A DNA stretch of 37,811 nt, taken from positions 1-37,811 of the IMG/VR virus record IMGVR_UViG_3300042524_000182. One strand, given 5' to 3'. Shown here piece by piece: positions 29,927 through 36,608 of the stretch. The notes beneath the pieces are model-generated. The model worked only from the letters and a program-made list of their open reading frames with translations. It ran no database searches and was not told the DNA's origin. Position 1 is the first letter of the stretch; the number at the start of each line of letters is the position of its first letter. The translations under genes and the position numbers were made by a program. The DNA is from a virus.

Positions 29927-30039
29927 CCCTCACCGCACAACTCACCGCCGCCGCCGTCGTCCCCTCTCTGCCATCGCTGGCGGTCACGCTCACGCTCATC
30001 GAGCTGGCCTTTACAAAATCACCCACCACCACCCCATGA
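29923..30039 (+). CDS. Small membrane peptide, 38 aa
   Basis: The frame from 29923 has one Leu/Val/Ala-rich segment (residues 8-31) and a Thr/Pro tail. ATGA junctions on both sides place it in the lysis cassette. Candidate holin-type peptide; unproven. Confidence 0.4.
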   Translation: MTLTAQLTAAAVVPSLPSLAVTLTLIELAFTKSPTTTP

Positions 30040-30236
30040 CAATCCCGACCGAATGGATCCTGATGGTCCTCATCGCCCTCGCAACCGCCATCTCGACGCT
30101 GGCGGCAATCATCTACCGCTCGCTCGCCACCGAGATTGCCAACCTCCGCAGCATCGTCTCCAAGCTTCAGGACGACGTGGACCGACTCAGTAAAGGCTGC
30201 GGGCTCGGACAATGCCTCTACAAAAACCGCCAATGA
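30036..30236 (+). CDS. Membrane-anchored coiled-coil protein (i-spanin-like)
   Basis: A 66-residue protein: TM helix at residues 7-28 (ILMVLIALATAISTLAAIIY) then a coiled coil IANLRSIVSKLQDDVDRLSK. N-in anchor plus coiled coil is the layout of inner-membrane spanins or of holin accessory proteins. Followed by the lipoprotein gene two genes downstream. Confidence 0.5.
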   Translation: MTIPTEWILMVLIALATAISTLAAIIYRSLATEIANLRSIVSKLQDDVDRLSKGCGLGQCLYKNRQ

Positions 30237-30400
30237 ACACCACCATCCTCGGACTGCTTGCAGCCGTCGCAGCCACCATCCAATCCACCCTACAGCAAGG
30301 CCACATGCTCACCGACTGGAAAACATGGATCCTCCCCGCCGCGCTCGCCGCTTTGGGCTACCTCGCCAACGACTCAAAACCACCGACATCACAGCCATGA
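30233..30400 (+). CDS. Holin-like protein, 55 aa
   Basis: MNTTILGLLAAVAATIQSTL (TM 1), TDWKTWILPAALAALGYLAN (TM 2), then a short polar tail. Two-TM small proteins before a lysin are usually holins, which time lysis by making holes in the inner membrane. Overlaps neighbours by ATGA. Confidence 0.6.
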   Translation: MNTTILGLLAAVAATIQSTLQQGHMLTDWKTWILPAALAALGYLANDSKPPTSQP

Positions 30401-30549
30401 AAACCATCGCCATCACCATCATCGCCGTCTGCCTCACCTCGTGCGCCGGGTTTAATATCTCCGCAATCACTCCATGGGGAGACGTGCAATCTATCGACGG
30501 CGCAACCGTCATCACCGCCAAACCCGTCGTCATTCCGTCGCGTAAATGA
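30397..30549 (+). CDS. Lipoprotein, o-spanin-like, 50 aa
   Basis: MKTIAITIIAVCLTSC carries a signal peptide with lipobox LTSC (Cys16 lipid-modified). The short mature part (34 residues) ends VVIPSRK. In phages of Gram-negative hosts such proteins are outer-membrane spanins that fuse the membranes at lysis. It lacks the usual proline-rich stretch, so o-spanin is an inference. Confidence 0.6.
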   Translation: MKTIAITIIAVCLTSCAGFNISAITPWGDVQSIDGATVITAKPVVIPSRK

Positions 30550-31091
30550 TCGTCATCCTCGACCCCGGCCATGGACTCAGCAACCGCAGGGCTGGCGTTT
30601 ACGACCCAGGTGCATGCTCTGAGGAGCATTGCGAGGCGACGATTGCGATGGCATGGGCTAACGAGTTGCGGTGCATCCTGCTCGCCGCTGGGCATCGCGT
30701 GGTGAGGACTCGCGTCGATCACAAAGACCCCGCACCAGTCGGGCAGCGTGCAGCCATTGCCAGCCGCCACCATGGCGACATCATGCTTTCGATCCACTGC
30801 AACGCCGCCAACGGCACAGCCAACGGCACCGAGACGTTTTATCGCGGGGCGGAAAACAAAGCCAAGGCAGCAAGGCTCAACCTCGCCGTTGTCAACTCAC
30901 TCCGCACACTCAGCAGGGGCATCAAAGTTGAAAGCGACAGCCAGCATGCCCGCCTCGCAGTGATGTCATTTCAACCCTGCTTTTTGCTTGAGCTTGGATT
31001 TATCGACAACGCCAGCGACCGCGCCAAGATGCTTAATCCTGATCTGCGGCGGCTGGCGTGTGATGCGCTGGCTAAGGTTTTGATTGGCTAA
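30546..31091 (+). CDS. Zn-dependent N-acetylmuramoyl-L-alanine amidase (endolysin)
   Basis: A 181-residue amidase_3 domain: zinc ligands His9 (DPGHG), Glu27 and His84 (LSIHCNA), with catalytic Glu149 (LLELGFID). It cuts the amide between muramic acid and the stem peptide. No signal peptide or wall-binding domain, so it depends on the holin. Its 3' end overlaps the convergent 31072 gene by 20 bases. Confidence 0.9.
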   Translation: MIVILDPGHGLSNRRAGVYDPGACSEEHCEATIAMAWANELRCILLAAGHRVVRTRVDHKDPAPVGQRAAIASRHHGDIMLSIHCNAANGTANGTETFYRGAENKAKAARLNLAVVNSLRTLSRGIKVESDSQHARLAVMSFQPCFLLELGFIDNASDRAKMLNPDLRRLACDALAKVLIG

Positions 31092-31323
31092 CTGGCCGAT
31101 ACCCCTTCGGCATCGCCAGCCGTTCATTCATTCGCGCCCGGTCGGACTCACGGATGATCAAGCCGACCGTTTTCGGCTTCTTGTCTTTGTCTGGGACCGT
31201 GGCGACCCCAAACGGAACCTTGACCATCTTCGCGTATCGCTGGAGGCAATTACCTAGCAGGAGATACATCCCGGCGGGAACAGGATGCTTACTGATATCA
31301 ATGTCGGGGTTGCGGTCGTTCAT
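31072..31323 (-). CDS. Hypothetical protein, 83 aa (end of early operon)
   Basis: Starts MNDRNPDIDISKHPVPAGMY. Basic, mixed structure. Last gene of the leftward operon; its end overlaps the amidase gene. Unrecognised. Confidence 0.55.
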   Translation of the reverse strand: MNDRNPDIDISKHPVPAGMYLLLGNCLQRYAKMVKVPFGVATVPDKDKKPKTVGLIIRESDRARMNERLAMPKGYRPVSQSKP

Positions 31324-31691
31324 GGTTTTGGGGCGGTTAGTGGTGCGGATGCGTCCACATTAGCGTTCGGCAGAGAAGGAAGAGGCATCCAGCGTTTCAG
31401 CGATCCGCGTTTTTCGGTGTCCGTTTCGATCCATGAGTTCGTTGGTCCATCTACCATTGGACTAGCTTGGAGCGTGGCGATGCACCATTGCTCGTCGTAT
31501 TCGTCCCACAGCGCAAAATTTGCCCATGGCCATCCGAAGTCGCCAAGGATGGGCGTTCCATCCAGCGGGGCGGTTTCCGGCGGCAACCAACCAGCCGTGG
31601 GAGCCAACCGATCAGCAGCTTTCTCTTTCGCAGGGCAGTAGTGGACTGACATACTGAGGATGTCTTCGTTGCATTTAGGGCAGTTCATCAT
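31320..31691 (-). CDS. Zinc-ribbon DUF551-like protein
   Basis: A 123-residue protein. CPKCN...HYC at the N-terminus is a short metal knuckle; residues 35-100 (GWLPPETAPLDGTPILGDFG, W...YDEQWCIA) fit the DUF551 pattern, also seen in the gene at 10408. ATGA overlap both sides. Confidence 0.6.
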   Translation of the reverse strand: MMNCPKCNEDILSMSVHYCPAKEKAADRLAPTAGWLPPETAPLDGTPILGDFGWPWANFALWDEYDEQWCIATLQASPMVDGPTNSWIETDTEKRGSLKRWMPLPSLPNANVDASAPLTAPKP

Positions 31692-32014
31692 TGGCTTTTT
31701 CTTTCACTCGGTGGCTCCACATCGGCGTTCTCCCAATTAAAATGGATGCAATCAGGATGACCTCCCGCCAATTTTAGGAAAGATGTCCGAATGTGTTCTG
31801 CGGATATTCTGGCCGCGTCTCGCTGGCGCTCCATCTCGCGGGCGTGCTCCGTCATGTCGATTATAGCCGTGGAGATTCCAGCCACATCATTCCGTTTTGC
31901 ATCTGTTTCTGGCGTATCGGAAACAGAAGGAGAACAAGACGCATCATCCAACGATGACTCGCCTGTTGTTTGTTGATCGCCTTCCGGCTCCGTCGATTGA
32001 TTGTTGGTTTTCAT
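31688..32014 (-). CDS. Hypothetical coiled-coil protein, 108 aa
   Basis: Starts MKTNNQSTEPEGDQQT; Ser/Asp-rich opening, then TPETDAKRN and a helical stretch AREMERQRDAARISAEHIRT. The phrase TPETDA + MERxRD occurs in many small phage proteins of unknown role. I chose the ATG at 32014 because CCACAACAAATCC precedes it; 32038 is an alternative that overlaps the upstream gene by 11 bases. Confidence 0.55.
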   Translation of the reverse strand: MKTNNQSTEPEGDQQTTGESSLDDASCSPSVSDTPETDAKRNDVAGISTAIIDMTEHAREMERQRDAARISAEHIRTSFLKLAGGHPDCIHFNWENADVEPPSERKSQ

Positions 32015-32027
32015 GGATTTGTTGTGG

Positions 32028-32258
32028 TTATCCGTCATCGCGGATGTGCTCTGCGTTCTCCCAAGGGAAAAATAGTCTAGCGGGTGATCCATTTTCGATC
32101 TGGTTCCGCATGTCACGCGCCATTGCACGCGCCTCATCCCGCTCGCGCTCGAGGCGGCGAGCCATTATCCTCATCGCGTGATAGCTCACAACTAAAGGGC
32201 TTTTTTCAGCGTGCAGCTTTTCCGCCATCACGTCAGTCTCCGGTGTTGGTGAGTTCAT
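32028..32258 (-). CDS. Hypothetical coiled-coil protein, 76 aa
   Basis: Starts MNSPTPETDVMAEKLHAEKS and contains ARRLERERDEARAMARDMRN. Shares the TPETD and LERxRDEAR signatures with the gene downstream, so the two are probably diverged duplicates. ATGA-coupled. Confidence 0.55.
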   Translation of the reverse strand: MNSPTPETDVMAEKLHAEKSPLVVSYHAMRIMARRLERERDEARAMARDMRNQIENGSPARLFFPWENAEHIRDDG

Positions 32259-32632
32259 GGTTCTGGTTGTTGCGATTGGGGTTGATATTCTTCCGGCGCA
32301 CCGGGGATTCGCCGCATTTTCAGCCGCCTCTTTTCTCGCTCCGGTAGCCATGACGGCACCAGCATCTCACCGAGCAGTATCCGTTTTTTACCGTGCGACG
32401 GAGTGGAATGAATGACGATTTCCGTGTCCGTCGTCACGGTCTGCCGACGCCTGACGATTTTCCAACAGATCGTAAGCCCTCGCCACCTCGGGAAGTTCTC
32501 GCGGATTATCAGGTTGAATTTCCGCTCGGCCTGTTTGGGCAACGCGAAGCCCTCGGGATAAACGTCATGCCATGCGCCTCCGCTGATGGATGCTTGGACG
32601 TGGTATCGGATTGTTGTTTTTGATTTAGTCAT
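32255..32632 (-). CDS. Hypothetical protein, 125 aa
   Basis: Starts MTKSKTTIRYHVQASISGGA after CCAACCAACCAAAACC, one of the clearest AACC leaders. Basic C-terminus. The longer frame upstream lies inside the resolvase gene and was dropped. Confidence 0.55.
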   Translation of the reverse strand: MTKSKTTIRYHVQASISGGAWHDVYPEGFALPKQAERKFNLIIRENFPRWRGLTICWKIVRRRQTVTTDTEIVIHSTPSHGKKRILLGEMLVPSWLPEREKRRLKMRRIPGAPEEYQPQSQQPEP

Positions 32633-33084
32633 GGTTTTGGTTGGTTGGTAATGCGGCGTCCATACTCCGCAATCAGCAAAGCATCCGCCGTTGCATGCGT
32701 GACTTTCATCGTCGGGAACAATTCCTGCGCCCGCCGTTTTGATACGTTCTTGTCGCCTCCGGTCATGCATCCAAGGGCTTTCTGCCACACCTGCGGACGG
32801 ATCCGCTCAAACGGGATACCAGCGGCTGTCAGTGCCATTTCCAGATGACCGAATCCATTGCCGAAGGTGAATGCCGAGGTCACGCCCATTTGCGGACTGG
32901 ATGAGACTTGCTCGATGTATGCTTTGCATGGCGTGTATCCGTGGTTTGATGTTAGCCCGCAGATACCACCGATCAATTCCCACAGGTCTTGCAACGTGTC
33001 AGGCATTTTTTCGACGCATGGTTTCCCATCGGTGATCCATGCGATTGCGCCATTTTTTCCGGGATCGATTCCGATTGTTTTCAT
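32629..33084 (-). CDS. RuvC-like Holliday junction resolvase
   Basis: A 151-residue RNase H-fold nuclease: Asp7 in IGIDPGKNGAIA, Glu58 in AYIEQV, and Asp134 in THATADALLIAEYG are the metal-binding acids of the RuvC family. It would resolve branched DNA made by the exonuclease/RecT pair upstream in the operon, before packaging. ATGA overlaps on both sides. Confidence 0.85.
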   Translation of the reverse strand: MKTIGIDPGKNGAIAWITDGKPCVEKMPDTLQDLWELIGGICGLTSNHGYTPCKAYIEQVSSSPQMGVTSAFTFGNGFGHLEMALTAAGIPFERIRPQVWQKALGCMTGGDKNVSKRRAQELFPTMKVTHATADALLIAEYGRRITNQPKP

Positions 33085-33287
33085 AATGGATGGCCTCCCT
33101 CGATTAGAAATTCACACCAAAACGCAATGATCGGCGGGGGTGAAATCATCACGACACGCTCGCCACGCGGAGCAATCCGGCGCAAGCATGTTTCGCATCC
33201 TTCGCGCCAGCCAAGCATGCCATCACCGTCGCCAATTCCATCGTGAGTTCCGTCACACCGGGCGGTATCGTTCGGTAGGGTTATCAT
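33081..33287 (-). CDS. Small Cys-containing protein, 68 aa
   Basis: Contains CDGTHDGIGDGDGM then WREGCETCLRRI, a pattern of conserved Cys residues seen in small phage proteins beside recombination genes. May bind zinc. Overlaps exonuclease and resolvase by four bases. Confidence 0.55.
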   Translation of the reverse strand: MITLPNDTARCDGTHDGIGDGDGMLGWREGCETCLRRIAPRGERVVMISPPPIIAFWCEFLIEGGHPL

Positions 33288-34096
33288 GCTGCACCTCCAA
33301 ACTCAGCTTGCCACATCGCGGCGAGCTTTGCCTTCATCTTGGACTTCTCCATCACAAGCACTTTCAAGCCAGACTCCAGCCTCTCGGTTAGCTCGCTCCG
33401 CTGGACTTCCAGCAACAGCGAGGGTTGACCAGGGCAGAAGCTCAGGAAATCCCAGCGATCCAGCCCGGTGACGGCCATGCATGCGTGGACTTGTAGCTCG
33501 TGGATGCCGGGTAGAACGCCGTCATCCAACCAGGCAAGGTGCGTCTCGGGCATCGGACATTTAATCTCGATGCCGTGGGCGTATTGATTCCATTCCGTCC
33601 TCTCGATCTCATCGACCAGAATCAAGCCATCCGGCGAACATCCAAAGCCCCCAAAATCGCTTTCGATAAACCCAACCTCGGTAACAGCAAACCCTGTGCG
33701 CTGCTGATAGTATTCCCTCGCGTGAGGCTCCAATGCGTTACCACGTTGGACCGGGATGTTGTATTCAAACGCCTTCTCAGCCTTCGCGTCCATCTCGGTT
33801 TGCCAAGCGTCTTTCGGGTTGTTTTGCACGATCTTCTTGATGATGGCAGTTCGCGCACCTTCGGACAGTTCGGCGTATTGGTCGAGGTTCGGCAGTAACG
33901 CCAACAGTTCATCGCGGCGGGTTAGCCCCTTGCGCGGGATGCCGTAGCCGTCGAGTTCCAGTTTGAGTTGATCGACGCTGAGCGTCACCTTCACCGGTTC
34001 CAGCGCAAACGGGCCAAGCTCTGAAGCGGTAAAGCATCGACGGCGCAGGTCTAGCCATTCGGGTGTTCCTTGGATAATTTCGGGGTAGAGTTTCAT
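33284..34096 (-). CDS. YqaJ/lambda-type exonuclease with SAP-like insertion
   Basis: A 270-residue exonuclease. GNALEPHAREYYQ (Glu123), FGCSPDGLI (Asp156) and GIEIKCP (Glu177, Lys179) are the catalytic residues of the PD-(D/E)xK YqaJ family. Residues 38-69 (TLSVDQLKLELDGYGIPRKG to ELLALL) resemble a SAP DNA-binding motif placed between the N-terminal helix and the catalytic part. It makes 3' ssDNA tails for RecT. The start at 34096 overlaps the upstream stop. Confidence 0.85.
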   Translation of the reverse strand: MKLYPEIIQGTPEWLDLRRRCFTASELGPFALEPVKVTLSVDQLKLELDGYGIPRKGLTRRDELLALLPNLDQYAELSEGARTAIIKKIVQNNPKDAWQTEMDAKAEKAFEYNIPVQRGNALEPHAREYYQQRTGFAVTEVGFIESDFGGFGCSPDGLILVDEIERTEWNQYAHGIEIKCPMPETHLAWLDDGVLPGIHELQVHACMAVTGLDRWDFLSFCPGQPSLLLEVQRSELTERLESGLKVLVMEKSKMKAKLAAMWQAEFGGAA

Positions 34097-34329
34097 TCTC
34101 GTAATGTTGGGATTAGTGTTTCGATAGCCTCTTTGATCTTCGGCCATTCTTCGGGGGTGATCTGGATTTGTTGTTCTTTGACATCAAGGCTTCCGCTTTG
34201 CTGGGTGATTTGCAGGTATTCACCAGCCGCCTCGTTTTCGATTTCGATATGGGTCACAGCCTCGGAGAATATCGGCTCGTCTCCACGACCCACGCTCAGG
34301 CGTGTGATTCGGATTTCGTAAGGTTTCAT
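34093..34329 (-). CDS. Hypothetical protein, 78 aa
   Basis: Starts MKPYEIRITRLSVGRGDEPI; short beta-rich acidic protein ending in a helix. It lies between recombination genes; unrecognised. ATGA overlaps. Confidence 0.55.
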   Translation of the reverse strand: MKPYEIRITRLSVGRGDEPIFSEAVTHIEIENEAAGEYLQITQQSGSLDVKEQQIQITPEEWPKIKEAIETLIPTLRE

Positions 34330-34556
34330 TCCTCCCCCTTTCCATCGCGGGTGGCAAGCATGGCGTCTGCGTATCTAAACGCTTCGCTAGTCGCGTCCTC
34401 CGCTATCTGGTATGAATATCCGGGTCGGCATGAGGCAAGCATTCCCTGCAAAGCCATCCCGGCGAACCAATCGCGCAGGGCCATCCCGGCGGACGCCCAA
34501 CCGTTCTGATCGTTGCACGGAAAAGCTGGCCCGCCGTCGTTTGTGTTTGTGTTCAT
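34326..34556 (-). CDS. Conserved phage protein (DGGPAFP family), 76 aa
   Basis: MNTNTNDGGPAFP, then MALRDWFAGMALQGM and AFRYADAMLATRD: this layout is common in phages but has no known function. It follows the copy A hairpin and leader TTTACAAAAAT. Confidence 0.65.
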   Translation of the reverse strand: MNTNTNDGGPAFPCNDQNGWASAGMALRDWFAGMALQGMLASCRPGYSYQIAEDATSEAFRYADAMLATRDGKGEE

Positions 34557-34566
34557 ATTTTTGTAA

Positions 34567-34589
34567 ACCGGAGGGGTCGGACCTCCGGT
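34567..34589. terminator. T-arm-like hairpin (copy A)
   Basis: Minus strand ACCGGAGG-TCCGACC-CCTCCGGT: perfect 8-bp stem with a 7-nt loop fitting TYCNAYC. It lies just after the RecT stop. Confidence 0.55.
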
Positions 34590-34595
34590 GAGTGG

Positions 34596-35603
34596 TTAGG
34601 CTTTGAAATCTCCGGTCAGGATCGCCAGGCGGTTATCATGCGCCATCCGCAGCACATCAATCGGCGCTTCGTGCAACGGCACATCGCCGGCCACGACCCC
34701 CGCTTTTTTCGCCCGCCCGCCGAAGGTCGCGAACGTCGCTTCTTGCTCATGGCAGGTGGCTTTGATATCCGCGATCAACTGCGCCCGCTCCGTGGCCTCT
34801 GACACCTCCAACGGTGATTCAGGGACAATTTCAAGCGATTGCTCCGGGGCAAGCTCTGGCAAGGATTCAGGCTCGGTGTAGGGGTTGATCCGGGGGGTAT
34901 CGTTGACGACTCGCCCGGTGGTGACGCGAGGACCATCATCCAGCGAATCCCCATCCTTTTCAAAGGCATCCCGAATCTCGGGCGAGAGTGGTAGCCATTT
35001 GGAAGCGCGGCGGAACACCGTCTTTTTCGCCATCTCGTCAAAGTCGGTGATCCATGGGCCGGATCCGCCGGCGCGGGAACGCTTACGGATTGCGTCAACA
35101 TCGTCGCGGGTCATAACCTCGGACTTTTCCGACCCGTCCTTGAAGGTGATCAGCACATAATAAGCGTAGCTCTCGCCCCGTGGTTTTTTATAGTCAACCC
35201 GGTGGCAGACGATGCTCCCCCGGTTGACCTCGAAGTCATCATTTTCGCAAACCTTGTCTGCGTGGATCGACGCCACAAGGCCGGACCGCATGACGAGTTC
35301 CGCAATGCCCTTGTAGTCGAGAATCAACGTGCATTCCTTTCCGTAGGGAATCAGGTGGGCGCGGCGTCCATCCGGCTCGATACCAAGCGCGGACAGGTCG
35401 AGCAGGCAGCGCATGAATGACTCTGGAGTGCAGTCCTGGAGCTTCGGTGTGCGAGTCAGGGCAGTCAAACAGACACGGGTGAATCGGTCGGAGGTTAGAT
35501 GTTTTGGCAGCGCCAGCGCAAACTGCGCCCGCATTGCATCGGAGTTGATTAGGGCTTTCAGCCCCTGCGGTTTCTTGTCGGTGATTTGTGTGTTCGGATT
35601 CAT
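34596..35603 (-). CDS. RecT-family single-strand annealing protein
   Basis: A 335-residue protein. The region 20-210 (FTRVCLTALTRTPKLQDCTP, MRCLLDLSALGIEPDGRRAH, KGIAELVMRSG) is typical RecT: lengths, order and the EPDGRRAHLIPYGK stretch. The C-terminus is acidic, Pro/Glu-rich. It anneals complementary ssDNA left by the exonuclease encoded downstream. Leader CTCCAAAAAT. Confidence 0.9.
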   Translation of the reverse strand: MNPNTQITDKKPQGLKALINSDAMRAQFALALPKHLTSDRFTRVCLTALTRTPKLQDCTPESFMRCLLDLSALGIEPDGRRAHLIPYGKECTLILDYKGIAELVMRSGLVASIHADKVCENDDFEVNRGSIVCHRVDYKKPRGESYAYYVLITFKDGSEKSEVMTRDDVDAIRKRSRAGGSGPWITDFDEMAKKTVFRRASKWLPLSPEIRDAFEKDGDSLDDGPRVTTGRVVNDTPRINPYTEPESLPELAPEQSLEIVPESPLEVSEATERAQLIADIKATCHEQEATFATFGGRAKKAGVVAGDVPLHEAPIDVLRMAHDNRLAILTGDFKA

Positions 35604-35618
35604 ATTTTTGGAGATTGA

Positions 35619-35876
35619 TTAGTCTAGGATTTCGCGGACTCGGATGGACTCGCGCATCAGCATGTCGCTGTTGGTTGTAAGCACACCCTTCGGGGTGACC
35701 CACATGTCCCACTCCCTCGGCTCGGGCTTGATACGGTAGCTTTCTGGGTAATTACTAAATGCGATTGCATTACCCGGAAGATCAACCCACCCGTCGCAGG
35801 TTTTGTTTTGGATCGTCTTCCCATCTGCTAACGCCTGCACCAGCGGCAGGAAATCTTTTGCGTTCGTGGCGGTCAT
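35619..35876 (-). CDS. Hypothetical protein, 85 aa
   Basis: Starts MTATNAKDFLPLVQALADGK; the motif 'LADGKTIQNK...W' with 'YRIKPEPREW' resembles small phage proteins of unknown role. ATGA overlap upstream. Confidence 0.6.
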   Translation of the reverse strand: MTATNAKDFLPLVQALADGKTIQNKTCDGWVDLPGNAIAFSNYPESYRIKPEPREWDMWVTPKGVLTTNSDMLMRESIRVREILD

Positions 35877-36184
35877 AGTGGCAGGGCAGTTTGATTTTTC
35901 ATCGCCTCGGCAGCGTCGAGCGCATCGGCTTCGGCGAGGAGTTCCACTGCCTTGTCCCGCTTAATCTGGGACTCGCTGCGTCCGTCATCGTTAGCGAGTG
36001 CCTTGGCGATTGCCTCGGGGATGTTCGGGGCGAATTGTGTGGACTGACCCTTGCCAGCGTAGGCGGTGGCATAGATGTCAATCTTACCTCCGCTATTCGT
36101 CGCACTGATGCTGATCGTGGTATATTTCGCATTGGCAAGCAGCCTTACCTGCTCGGTCATGTATTGTTCTAGTTCTTGGGTCAT
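35873..36184 (-). CDS. Hypothetical protein, 103 aa
   Basis: Starts MTQELEQYMTEQVRLLANAK after TAACCAACGAAACC, the typical leader. N-terminal half strand-rich, C-terminal half helical and charged. Unrecognised. Confidence 0.55.
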   Translation of the reverse strand: MTQELEQYMTEQVRLLANAKYTTISISATNSGGKIDIYATAYAGKGQSTQFAPNIPEAIAKALANDDGRSESQIKRDKAVELLAEADALDAAEAMKNQTALPL

Positions 36185-36195
36185 GGTTTCGTTGG

Positions 36196-36516
36196 TTAGT
36201 GTTTGGTTTTCGCAATTTCGGCCCGCAACAGTTTGTTGCATGCCTGTTCCAGTGCCTCGGCTTTGGTGCTTCCTGCGCCGTGGATTTGGAATCTTTGGAT
36301 TTCGTCGCCGTCAACGTGGTGGGTGACGACCGCGCCCTTGTAAACTGGCAGGCGCATCGGGGTCATGACGATATAACCCGCCTGGAAGCGGAACCTTGGG
36401 TCTTTGGATTCGGTCACCTCGCGGATCCAAAAACCGGAGTGGTCCGTGTATTCGCTGAAAATGACGACCTCCGTGTCTTTGCCGGATTCGTCCGGCCTGA
36501 TAACTGTGTTTTGCAT
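36196..36516 (-). CDS. Hypothetical protein, 106 aa
   Basis: Starts MQNTVIRPDESGKDTEVVIF after ATATACAAACCAAC. Beta-rich with a final helix (EALEQACNKLLRAEI). No family recognised. The gap to the methyltransferase gene contains CCGCCCG and CGGGCGG about 60 nt apart, a possible long-range stem. Confidence 0.55.
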   Translation of the reverse strand: MQNTVIRPDESGKDTEVVIFSEYTDHSGFWIREVTESKDPRFRFQAGYIVMTPMRLPVYKGAVVTHHVDGDEIQRFQIHGAGSTKAEALEQACNKLLRAEIAKTKH

Positions 36517-36608
36517 GTTGGTTTGTATATTGGAGAGTTAACCCGCCCGCTGCTTATTCATTACAACCACCTAGGGTAATATGACAGAATGCTTCGGCTG
36601 ATAATGTA

